A stretch of 47,071 nt of DNA from Gammaproteobacteria bacterium RIFOXYD12_FULL_61_37 (GTDB lineage: Bacteria; Pseudomonadota; Gammaproteobacteria; Chromatiales; Chromatiaceae). Shown piece by piece: positions 38,264 to 44,860 of this stretch. The notes beneath the pieces were generated by a model. It was not told the DNA's origin. It ran no database searches and saw nothing but the letters and a program-made list of their open reading frames with translations. Position 1 is the stretch's first letter, and the number at the start of each line of letters is the position of its first letter. Location of the stretch: the NCBI GenBank assembly GCA_001801995.1, contig MGZB01000020.1:1-47071 (forward strand), written 5' to 3'. The translations under genes were made by a program, and so were the position numbers.

Positions 38264-38379
38264 ACCCCCTCCCGTTTGAAGAGCCCCCGCACCGCGAGGC
38301 ACAGGAGCGAGAAAATGGTCACGCGGTCTTCGGGCTGCCTGCCGTAGTAGGCGACCAGAAACATTTCCGCATCGCTCAT
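38260..38379 (-). CDS. 39-aa peptide
   Basis: The ATG follows GGAGGTGCGGC and overlaps the stop of the upstream gene; its own stop overlaps the next start. The peptide (MSDAEMFLVAYYGRQPEDRV, then a hydrophobic TIFSLLCLAVRGLF) could be a small membrane-associated protein. Two tight overlaps and a strong ribosome-binding site make it likely real despite its size. Confidence 0.55.
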   Translation of the reverse strand: MSDAEMFLVAYYGRQPEDRVTIFSLLCLAVRGLFKREGV

Positions 38380-38609
38380 GCCGCACCTCCGCAAGGGGCG
38401 AGGTGGAAGAGCACGGCGCCCGTGCCGTGCTCACGCACGAGCACATCGACACCCCGGCGCCCCCTGGGCACCAGTTCAAGACGGGCGCGTGCGGCATGGA
38501 TATCCGCCCGCAGGCTTTCCAGCACCTCCAGCTCGTTGCTGGGGTCCTGGATTTCGACCATGCCCTTCTTGCAGGGCCAGCCGTTTTCGAGAATTTTCGT
38601 AAACCACAT
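38376..38609 (-). CDS. Small protein of unknown function (77 aa), first gene behind promoter 8
   Basis: The ATG follows AGGAGACGAAC after a pseudoknot leader (stem GGGAG/CTCCC, loop ACAAA pairing with TTTGT). Soluble alpha/beta pattern (ELEVLESLRADIHAARARLE, GVDVLVREHGTGAVLFHLA). It starts the run 38609-37392. Unknown family. Confidence 0.6.
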   Translation of the reverse strand: MWFTKILENGWPCKKGMVEIQDPSNELEVLESLRADIHAARARLELVPRGRRGVDVLVREHGTGAVLFHLAPCGGAA

Positions 38610-38847
38610 GTTCGTCTCCTATGTGGCAGAGCCGGAGACAAACGCCCCCGAGGGAGATTTGTCTCCCGGCGGGGTTTATGGATGCCGCAGAATTGCGGCA
38701 GGTTTGGTGCCGCAGATCGAAATATCGAAATCACGGCGAGGTTTATGCTGATTTTTCCGGCCAGCGACCGGTGCCCGAGGGCAAGGAAAACGCAAAATGT
38801 TTCGGGCGGGCGCCAAGCGAGCGGCTGTCCGAAAAACTCTGGGGATT

Positions 38848-38895
38848 AGGATAGAGGTTTGAAACCGCAGCGGATCGCGGAATAACCGGGTTATT
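38848..38895 (-). promoter_or_regulatory. Inverted-repeat promoter 8
   Basis: A shortened palindrome AATAACC-G-GGTTATT at 38881-38895, with GCGG beyond. The -10-like TATCCT (38853-38848) is at the family spacing. The interval 38610-39106 holds no convincing gene: from right to left it has a GCGAGATC/GATCTCGC hairpin (39045-39072), a pseudoknot-like CCCTTG/CAAGGG hairpin with GGGCGTGGTGTATTTTC (38940-38980), this promoter, and the leader of the gene at 38609. Confidence 0.5.
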
Positions 38896-39106
38896 AGCGG
38901 TTTTGCGAGAAAAAATCGCACGCGGACATTCGCGGCGAAAATACACCACGCCCTTGAGGGGCGTGATGCCCCCACAAGGGATAGTGTTGATCTCAGGCGG
39001 ATTCCGAGACCTCGGTCTCTTCTATCGCCCCCATTTCGCCCTTCGCGAGATCAAGGCATTCCTAGATCTCGCGTGGCGCTGCCGCAACCAAACCAGTCGC
39101 GCAGCC

Positions 39107-39253
39107 TTATGCCTGCGTTTGGACGCCAAAGGCGATCCAGCACAGATTGGAGACCAAGTAGGCCGGGAAGCCGTACTTCGACCAATCGCCCTTCCAAGCG
39201 ATCAGGCCCGAGCCGAGCAGGCCCATGAAGGCGCCCGCCCACTCAATAACCAT
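39107..39253 (-). CDS. 48-aa membrane peptide (PnuC/SWEET-like pattern)
   Basis: The start (MVIEWAGAFMGLLGSGLIAW) overlaps the stop of the upstream zinc-ribbon gene (ATGGTTATTGA). Two short membrane segments flank KGDWSKYGF, ending LVSNLCWIAFGVQTQA. The GLLGxGLIAW and LVSNLCWIAFG pattern recalls a two-helix fragment of PnuC/YgjV-type membrane proteins. It may work as an oligomer. Function unknown. Confidence 0.55.
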   Translation of the reverse strand: MVIEWAGAFMGLLGSGLIAWKGDWSKYGFPAYLVSNLCWIAFGVQTQA

Positions 39254-39509
39254 AGCGGCAGGCGTCCTTTATCCTGGCGTCCTTCTCCGTATCGGAGAGG
39301 CTTTGCCAGTGGCTGTTCCAGCAGTCCTTGCAGTATCCCTCCTGCAAGGTATCGGTCCCCTCGCCGCACCCCCGGCAGGTGAACTCGAAGTCGCCCTCGA
39401 CATCGGACGGCTCGATTTCCTTGTTGCAGACCGGGCAGCGGTCATTACAGGCAGAGGTCCAGGCTTCGTGCCAGATCTGCCCGCAGTGTTCGTAGGTCAT
39501 CGTGAACAT
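39243..39509 (-). CDS. Small multi-cysteine zinc protein (88 aa)
   Basis: The start at 39509 follows AAGGGGGACAC, behind a perfect CCCGGAGC-UUCG-GCTCCGGG hairpin. Three CxxC knuckles are present: CPVCNKE, CRGCGEG and CKDCWNS, besides Cys in YEHCGQ and SACNDR. It is probably a tandem zinc ribbon. It may bind nucleic acid or protein; no more can be said. Confidence 0.65.
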   Translation of the reverse strand: MFTMTYEHCGQIWHEAWTSACNDRCPVCNKEIEPSDVEGDFEFTCRGCGEGTDTLQEGYCKDCWNSHWQSLSDTEKDARIKDACRYGY

Positions 39510-39593
39510 GTGTCCCCCTTCCCCGGAGCCGAAGCTCCGGGTATTGCGTTTATGTCCGACTGGGTTACCCTGCAATAAAACAGGCCAGTCGAG

Positions 39594-39964
39594 GTGTTTA
39601 TGGAGGTAATTGATGGGGGGCGCGCATCGCTTGAGAGAACCTTTTTCGAATCGATCTTCGAAGGGAAGCGCGACCACGTATTAGCTCAGACGATGAAAAA
39701 GAAAGGGTCCTTACGGATCGTTACTACATTGCCTTCAACAAATCCCCCCTCTCAACCAGCTCCTCGTCGATCAGGCGAAGAGCCAGTCTACGAATTTCCT
39801 GATTGAGCTTTTGTTCATCAACTCTGTCTCCTGAACTGCCCCTGCGAAGGCGATGGAGAGTTTCCCGCCGGGCGCAGATGCAATTTCCCCTTACCGGAAC
39901 TATTGCCCCGGCGGGGATGGAGATGAAACCGGAGCAGATGCTCCGGGGTGGTAGTGGCTGTTGG
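39594..39964. other. Interval without a confident gene (possible degraded gene)
   Basis: The interval 39510-39964 has two weak candidates. A rightward frame (ATG 39600 after GAGG, to 39806, 69 aa) has no supporting pattern. On the minus strand the frame VDEQKLNQEIRRLALRLIDE followed by ELVERGDLLKAM ends at a TAG near 39730. It looks protein-like but has no start codon behind the ribosome-binding-like CAGGAGACAG, suggesting a pseudogene or a shifted start. A hairpin leader of the local type (39890-39925) also lies here. Confidence 0.3.
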
Positions 39965-41797
39965 TTAAGCCGCCGCCAGCATCCTTTCCGCCAGGGCGGT
40001 GAGAATGGCCGGGGCCAGATCGTTGGCGTTCATGATCACGCCTGACTTTTGGCATACCTGCCGGATCGCGTTCGTGCCGAGACCGATGCCATACAGCTCG
40101 ATCCCGGAACGCTCGATCAGCCCGGCTACCTGCTTGGCGGACGGCATGTTGTCCGGATCGCCGTCTGTCACCAGCATGAGGATTTTGCGTTCCTCGCGCC
40201 GCCCTACCAGCCGGTTTCCTGCGATCCACAGCGCTTCCGCCGTGGGTGTGCCGCCCCCCGCGTCAATGGCGCCGATCCGTCCCCTCGCCCGCGTAAGCGG
40301 GTGATCGAAGGTCTTGATGGCACCGATCTGGCCGCCGGCAAAGGTGACGACCTCGAATGGCACCCCCATGACGGCACACACCTCGGCAATGGCGATGACT
40401 GCCTGAGTTGCCAGGATGATGTCGTCCTTTGGGCATATCTTAGAGCCGACATACTCGAACCCCATGGAGCCAGAGCAATCAAGCACTAGGGAAACCGCAG
40501 GTTTCGGAGATTGGGTCACCACCTTGTGGCGGTAGATCCGCGTCTCGCCTGTGAGGGCGTGATGCAGTCTCCGCCCATCCAGGCGCCCCTCCTCTGCTAT
40601 CACCGACCGCGTGCGGCGCTTTGTTTGAAACTCCACTGCCAGCCGGCGAGACAACTGGGCGATGTGCCCGGACACAGCCGCCTTGAGGGCGTTGTAGCGG
40701 GCCAGGTTATCGCCCACCGGCGGCGGGGTGACTGTGCGCGGGTCGAAGACGAAGTTGCCTTGCGCCGCTGCTTGCGCCGCCATTTCCTGCGAAGCGCCCT
40801 TGCGATCAATCGCGGGTCCGGTATCCACGTTGGCATCCTCCAGGATTTGCCTAGCGGAGCCGCCGCGACCGGCGCCGTCTCCAGTGCCGGCACTGTCCGA
40901 CGGGCTGTTCCCGTTGCCCGTATCCGAACCGGACTGGGGCTGGGGGCTGCTGCCATCGGGCGAGCCGCCTTCGGGCTGCCCGTTTCCGCCTGATCCTTGC
41001 GGATCTGGATTGGAATCGTCGCCGCCCTGGCCCTGGTCTGACGGATCGTTTCCGCCTTGACCGTCGCCTTGACTGTCGTCCTGGCCCTGATCATCGCCCT
41101 CCTCTCCTTGCGGATCGGAAGGCTTTTCCTGCGGCTCCGGCTCCGGTGGAGGCGGCTGCTCCTGCTCCTCTTGTATGTCCTTCATCAGCTTGATGATGGC
41201 ACCCGAGAGGTGCAGGGTCTCCGCCGTGGAATTGGCGGAGAAAAGCTTGGTCGCGAGTAGAGCTTCCAGCCTCACCACGCCCTTTTCGTCCAGGTGCTTC
41301 ACCAGCTCCGAGCGGGAACTGTCGAGGATCTTATCGACGCCCTGGCGCAGGACGTTTTTCCGTCCCCAGGCGTCGCAAAAGACCTGTAACGCATCGGCGG
41401 GGCCTTTCTCGCCCGTCCGGCAGTGCCCCTTGGCCACGGCTATCTCCGCCGATTCCGCCAGGGTCTGCTGGCACCCCAGATAATCATCACCGAGCCTGCG
41501 CTCGATAAATGTGTCCTCTAAGGCGTTCCAGAGGCATGCCTGCAGCTCAGGCAGGCCCGGTTTCTTTTTCCCGACCAGCTCGAAGTCGGAAAAGCGGACA
41601 TGCCCGCATTCGTGGTCGATGTCGCCGACCACGACTTTCACTGTGTCGGCGTCGGCATCTACCGGGAGGGGGTTGCTCCATATAGTAGAGCCGTCCGTTC
41701 TTGGCGGTCCCTGCCAAATGATCTTGACCCCCTTCTGCCCGGCGATGGCCGAGCAGACCGCCGGAAGCGTGTTCCGGAGTGTCACTGCCTTGTTCAT
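39965..41797 (-). CDS. HExxH metallopeptidase-like and VWA-domain protein (CobT-like)
   Basis: The start at 41797 (MNKAVTLRNTLPAVCSAIAG) follows AAGGAGAAGGCGC. The 610-aa product has an N-terminal zinc-type HECGH motif near residue 60, followed by a helical segment with NALEDTFIERRLG. A long acidic Gln/Asp/Gly/Pro linker (about 235-345) and a C-terminal von Willebrand A domain with a MIDAS (DCSGSM near 437, later TDGDPD) follow. This resembles the CobT-like VWA proteins of phages and plasmids that pair with a MoxR/CobS AAA ATPase. No such ATPase is in the window; it could lie to the right. Role unknown; cobalt chelation is unlikely. Confidence 0.78.
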   Translation of the reverse strand: MNKAVTLRNTLPAVCSAIAGQKGVKIIWQGPPRTDGSTIWSNPLPVDADADTVKVVVGDIDHECGHVRFSDFELVGKKKPGLPELQACLWNALEDTFIERRLGDDYLGCQQTLAESAEIAVAKGHCRTGEKGPADALQVFCDAWGRKNVLRQGVDKILDSSRSELVKHLDEKGVVRLEALLATKLFSANSTAETLHLSGAIIKLMKDIQEEQEQPPPPEPEPQEKPSDPQGEEGDDQGQDDSQGDGQGGNDPSDQGQGGDDSNPDPQGSGGNGQPEGGSPDGSSPQPQSGSDTGNGNSPSDSAGTGDGAGRGGSARQILEDANVDTGPAIDRKGASQEMAAQAAAQGNFVFDPRTVTPPPVGDNLARYNALKAAVSGHIAQLSRRLAVEFQTKRRTRSVIAEEGRLDGRRLHHALTGETRIYRHKVVTQSPKPAVSLVLDCSGSMGFEYVGSKICPKDDIILATQAVIAIAEVCAVMGVPFEVVTFAGGQIGAIKTFDHPLTRARGRIGAIDAGGGTPTAEALWIAGNRLVGRREERKILMLVTDGDPDNMPSAKQVAGLIERSGIELYGIGLGTNAIRQVCQKSGVIMNANDLAPAILTALAERMLAAA

Positions 41798-42117
41798 GCG
41801 CCTTCTCCTTCGAGAACGCAACGCACGATTGCGTCCTGCGTCTCGGGCGCTAGGTGGTATACACCCGGGACATTGGCCGCGCCCTTCAGCCACTCGTCCC
41901 AGAGGGCCGAGAGCAGGCGCTGATGGAGGGGGTTGGCTACCCCTTGGCGCCCAGCCTCCTCGCGGAGGAGGAGCAGTGTTTTGCGGCCCACGTCGGGCCG
42001 CGCAAGCAGCTCCCGCTCACGAGCAGGGTCCAGGGCGTCCGCCAGGGTCAACCCGGCGGATTCAAGGGCGGCGATGCCGCGCGTCAAAGGGCCTCTTGGC
42101 CCCTTTTTTTGGCTCAT
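41794..42117 (-). CDS. Protein of unknown function (107 aa) coupled to the VWA gene
   Basis: The start at 42117 (MSQKKGPRGPLTRGIAALES) follows CAGGAGAGCAAC and overlaps the next gene (ATGA). Helical and leucine-rich, with ALDPARERELLARPDVGRKT and a RLLSALWDEWLKGAAN segment. It probably partners the VWA protein. The leader holds a very clear pseudoknot. Confidence 0.6.
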   Translation of the reverse strand: MSQKKGPRGPLTRGIAALESAGLTLADALDPARERELLARPDVGRKTLLLLREEAGRQGVANPLHQRLLSALWDEWLKGAANVPGVYHLAPETQDAIVRCVLEGEGA

Positions 42118-42131
42118 GTTGCTCTCCTGGA

Positions 42132-42171
42132 GCGCCACCTTCCCCTGCGGGGAGATGACGCCCCGCAGGGG
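42132..42171 (-). promoter_or_regulatory. Leader pseudoknot before the 107-aa gene
   Basis: Stem 1 is a perfect 11-bp CCCCTGCGGGG/CCCCGCAGGGG. Its loop and edge, GCGTCATC, pair with GGTGGCGC downstream (8 bp with two G-U). The ribosome-binding site follows 11 nt later. Confidence 0.6.
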
Positions 42172-42272
42172 TTGATGTTTACGGTCCAGGCGCCGTGTAG
42201 GCGCCTTCCGCTAATGCCCGGAGAAAGCCCGCCCCAAGGGACAGGCTCCCTCGGGGCGCGTTGTTAAAAGGG

Positions 42273-43247
42273 CTACCAGGCGTAGACCCTGGCCTCCTCC
42301 GCCGTGCCGGAAACGGGAACCGGAGCGATTTCCGTCTCGGATTCGGGCTCTTCGCCTTCCTCCTCCTCGGGCACCACCGTCTCTTCATCCGGCTCGGGCT
42401 GGGCCGCAGGGAAGAGGCTACCCCCTTCCTTGATGCGCTTGTCCAGCGCGTCGGCATCCGCAAGGACGCCGAGCATGCCGAGCAGCGCCAGCCGCTCGCC
42501 GGTGTGGTAGTCGCTGTCCTTCTCCCGGTCGGGGATCTCGGACAGGACTCCGCTGATCTCGTGCGCCACCTTGAGGTAGCGCTGATCGAGGTAGGTCAGT
42601 GCCAGGCACTTCTCCCCGATCTCCTGCCCTGTCTTGATCATGGTCGAGCAACGCAGGGCGCCGATCGCCCGCTTCGCCCTGGAGGCGATCTCGGCCAGGG
42701 CTTGACCGTAGAGCCCGGTCAGGACCTCTCCTTCTTCGTCCTCGTGGATCTCAACGATCCGGGGCCGAAGCCAGGAAAAGGCGATGCCCTTCTCCAGGTA
42801 CTCCAGTTCGGGCTGGGCCTGGCGGATCAGTCCGAGCAGGAGCCCGCAATGCTCGAACCCAGAGACATCGCACTCCTCCTTGATCTTGAGCAGGTGGTCT
42901 TCCCTCGCCCCCTCGTACCGCGCCAGGAGTTCCGCCTTCTCGGCGTAGAACTCCTTCTCCGTCTCCTCCATGAAGGAGGTGATGGCGCCGCGAGCGGCTG
43001 CGCTGTTATCGGTGACCCACCCCAGCAAGGGGTGGAACGCGCCATTCCGGCGCATAAAATCCTGCACCCGCTTGCGCAGTTTTTCGAACGGCGCAAGGTC
43101 CTCCGAGGAGATCACCGACTGCCGAAGCAGCGGGTGGAGGCTGGCGGGCAGCCCGGTAATACCGAGCACACCCTTCATGGCATCCCCGCCCACCATGCGG
43201 ATGGCGGAGATGCTGGAAATCGCAAAATTGAAAGCCGAAATCTTCAT
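42273..43247 (-). CDS. DUF3150-like protein (324 aa)
   Basis: The start at 43247 (MKISAFNFAISSISAIRMVG) follows TTGGAGAAGTCC. It is a soluble, helical protein with long charged segments (FMEETEKEFYAEKAELLARY) and an acidic tail (EEEEGEEPESETEIAPV). Size, composition and position beside a VWA/CobT-like gene fit DUF3150, which accompanies CobS/CobT-like pairs on phages and conjugative elements. That association is recalled, not tested. A pseudoknot leader precedes it. Confidence 0.6.
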   Translation of the reverse strand: MKISAFNFAISSISAIRMVGGDAMKGVLGITGLPASLHPLLRQSVISSEDLAPFEKLRKRVQDFMRRNGAFHPLLGWVTDNSAAARGAITSFMEETEKEFYAEKAELLARYEGAREDHLLKIKEECDVSGFEHCGLLLGLIRQAQPELEYLEKGIAFSWLRPRIVEIHEDEEGEVLTGLYGQALAEIASRAKRAIGALRCSTMIKTGQEIGEKCLALTYLDQRYLKVAHEISGVLSEIPDREKDSDYHTGERLALLGMLGVLADADALDKRIKEGGSLFPAAQPEPDEETVVPEEEEGEEPESETEIAPVPVSGTAEEARVYAW

Positions 43248-43250
43248 GGA

Positions 43251-43304
43251 CTTCTCCAATACGCCTCCCCCGTCAGGAGGCGTATATGTCTCCCGTGACG
43301 GCGG
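43251..43304 (-). promoter_or_regulatory. Leader pseudoknot before the DUF3150-like gene
   Basis: Stem 1 CCGTCA-GGAG / CTCC-TGACGG; the loop ATACGC pairs with GCGTAT immediately before GGAG. A competing 10-bp hairpin (ATACGCCTCC/GGAGGCGTAT) uses the same bases, so two folds are mutually exclusive. Confidence 0.6.
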
Positions 43305-43353
43305 GTTTTGTTTGGATGCGGCTCACCGAGGCTTGCCGCTTGGTTTTTTGGCC

Positions 43354-43830
43354 TTAGCCCGTGGTTCGCCAGGAACCGTTGGGCTGGCGGCAGGCGGTAC
43401 CGTGGACTACCTCCGTGCGGCCTCCGATGAAGGCCTTGGTGGTGTAGTCCCGACAGGCGCCGGACTGACCTTGGTAGGTGCGGGTCGGCACCACTGTGTA
43501 GCTGTTGCCGCTGTCCGGGTTAACCCAGGACGACGGCTGCTGGGAATGGTTGCGCTCCAGGGCGAGCTGGGTCTTGAAGCGGTCCCGCTCGTCCATGGCG
43601 CGTCCCAGTTGGCCGCCGACATAGGCGCCAGTCATGGTGCCGATGATGGTTGCCGCCGCCCGCCCGGCGTTATCGCCGCCGAACTGACTACCGGCCACGC
43701 CACCGGCAATGCTGCCGATGGCCATTCCCAAATCCTGGTGGGACAGGGTGCTGCTGGTGCAGCCCGTCGCGAAGACCAGGATGGCCAGTAGGACGACGGC
43801 GGGGACCGTCGCGAGTATGTTTTTTTGCAT
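43354..43830 (-). CDS. Glycine-zipper outer-membrane lipoprotein (158 aa)
   Basis: Signal peptide with lipobox LVFATGC (lipidated Cys near residue 24), then a glycine-zipper region (AIGSIAGGVAGSQFGGDNAG, IIGTMTGAYVGGQLGRAMDE) as in 17-kDa surface-antigen/SlyB-type proteins, and a C-terminal region with two cysteines. Expected in the outer membrane. It is the first gene behind promoter 9, with a pseudoknot-type leader (CCGTCC-CGGGAG/CTCCCGGACGG). A role in surface or entry exclusion would be plausible but is inference. Confidence 0.75.
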   Translation of the reverse strand: MQKNILATVPAVVLLAILVFATGCTSSTLSHQDLGMAIGSIAGGVAGSQFGGDNAGRAAATIIGTMTGAYVGGQLGRAMDERDRFKTQLALERNHSQQPSSWVNPDSGNSYTVVPTRTYQGQSGACRDYTTKAFIGGRTEVVHGTACRQPNGSWRTTG

Positions 43831-44034
43831 GCTTGCTCTCACATGCCTCCCCCGTCCGGGAGGCAATAAATGTCTCCCGTGGACGGCGGGTTGTTTGGTG
43901 CCTTCTGCTTGGGGCATTTGGCTATTTGTCTGGGTTAGCTGGCCAGGTCCAGTGCCTTGCGGCGCGAAAAGCGGCGGAAATTGAGAGACCTTTGAGCAGC
44001 CGTTGTGAGGGGCTGTTCGAAGGCATCTCTGGAT

Positions 44035-44092
44035 AGTTTATGGAGATAAATCTGGCGCGGAGCGTGGAATAACCCGGTTTTGGCCGGTTATT
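44035..44092 (-). promoter_or_regulatory. Inverted-repeat promoter 9
   Basis: The repeat is at 44068-44092 (AATAACCCGG...CCGGTTATT). The -10-like TAAACT (44040-44035) is at the family spacing. In the 43831-44306 interval there is also a GCGGCA/TGCCGT hairpin with a T-rich tail (44120-44150, probable terminator), a leader-like CCGCACG/CGTGCGG structure (44153-44200) and an isolated copy of the structured-RNA 3' hairpin (44208-44255). An 18-codon frame at 44144-44088 follows GGAGGAGGTTGCGGC but overlaps the terminator and promoter, and I do not accept it. Confidence 0.6.
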
Positions 44093-44306
44093 CGGGATAT
44101 TCCGGCGCGGAGATAGTAGTCCGCGAAGAAGGAATACGGCACATGCCGCAACCTCCTCCCCGCACGGGATGAGGCGATTAAATAACCTCGTGCGGAGGGG
44201 TTTGGGGTCCATCGCAAGTGCCCGAATCCCGATGGGATTGATCGCCTGCAATGGACTGTTTTTTTGCTCCCAGGGAGGCGCGACAGATCACTGCCGCGCC
44301 GTGCCC

Positions 44307-44489
44307 CTAGAAGCAAAACTCCAGGGTAGGGTCGTCGCTTTCGCGGCGACCCATTTCCTGGTCCACCCCAACTTCCATGCTGAGGAGGCCCTGAGCCCCG
44401 GCGTAAACGCCGGGGCTCAGGGCGCGGAGCGCAGTGGCAAATGCCACCAGCTCCGCGTCGGTCATGTCCTCCAGGAAAACCGCGTCCAT
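44307..44489 (-). CDS. Small acidic protein, paralogue of the 65-aa protein at 26702 (60 aa)
   Basis: The ATG follows GAGGAGGGAAT, behind GGGC-UUCG-GCCC. The product MDAVFLEDMTDAELVAFATA continues with ALSPGVYAG and ends RRESDDPTL plus EFCF; it matches the 26702 gene in layout. Its mRNA contains a perfect hairpin of about 16 bp inside the coding region (44388-44423, CCCTGAGCCCCGGCG with its complement, TTTA loop). The paralogue has a different but equally placed hairpin. Function unknown; the RNA structure may matter more than the peptide. Confidence 0.6.
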   Translation of the reverse strand: MDAVFLEDMTDAELVAFATALRALSPGVYAGAQGLLSMEVGVDQEMGRRESDDPTLEFCF

Positions 44490-44528
44490 ATTCCCTCCTC
44501 GGGCCGAAGCCCATGGTTTGAAAATGTA

Positions 44529-44562
44529 CGCAACTCCCCCGCCGGGTAGTTGCGTACCCGGC
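44529..44562 (-). promoter_or_regulatory. Leader pseudoknot before the 60-aa gene
   Basis: Stem 1 GCCGGGTA/TACCCGGC (8 bp) with loop CGCAAC pairing perfectly with GTTGCG downstream. Nearly identical to the pseudoknot before the paralogue at 26899. Confidence 0.65.
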
Positions 44563-44594
44563 AGGTCCCCTGTGTTCGCAGGGGCGTTTATTTG

Positions 44595-44800
44595 TCCGTC
44601 ATGGACGCCCGAATCCCAAGGGGATCAGGCGCTCACAACGGACCAGGCATCGTTCGTCGCCCTGTTTGCGACGGGTCTTTATGGGAAGACCCCCTTCTTT
44701 CCTCGTGTGCGATGCACTGAGGAGAAAATCGTCTTTCCGAAACACACTTTGGAATTGGAAAATGCGCTTTGGAAAGGCCCGGAAAACCAGCTTGCGCTGG
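44595..44800 (-). ncRNA. Structured leader RNA, copy D
   Basis: Minus-strand order: CCAGC-GCAA-GCTGG, CTTTCC with GGAAAG, TTTTCTCCTC...GAGGAAAG around GTGCATCGCAC, GGGTCTT...AAGACCC, GTCGC/GCGAC, and a 3' hairpin TCCGTTGTGAGCGCC with GGGCGTCCATGACGGA. It fills the 44490-44860 gap together with the pseudoknot. It follows the first hypervariable gene and precedes the 60-aa gene. Confidence 0.65.
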
Positions 44801-44819
44801 CCTCCGGGTGGTTGAAGGA

Positions 44820-44847
44820 TGCCGCTGGACCGGATGGCCCAGCGGCA
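44820..44847 (-). repeat. Hairpin just downstream of the first variable gene
   Basis: A 9-bp stem TGCCGCTGG/CCAGCGGCA with a 10-nt loop, starting 14 nt past the stop codon. The second variable gene has a different-sequence hairpin at the same kind of position. In diversity-generating retroelements a hairpin after the variable repeat helps retrohoming. Confidence 0.6.
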
Positions 44848-44860
44848 GGGATTTAAGGTT

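Noticed and set aside
38743-38949. 68-aa leftward frame through promoter 8
   Set aside because: It translates the inverted repeat (NNPVIPRSA), just as similar frames do at promoters 5 and 9. The frame is a by-product of the repeat, not a gene.
39803-41260. Rightward frames opposite the VWA gene
   Set aside because: They are antisense translations of the Gly/Asp/Gln-rich linker and have no ribosome-binding sites.
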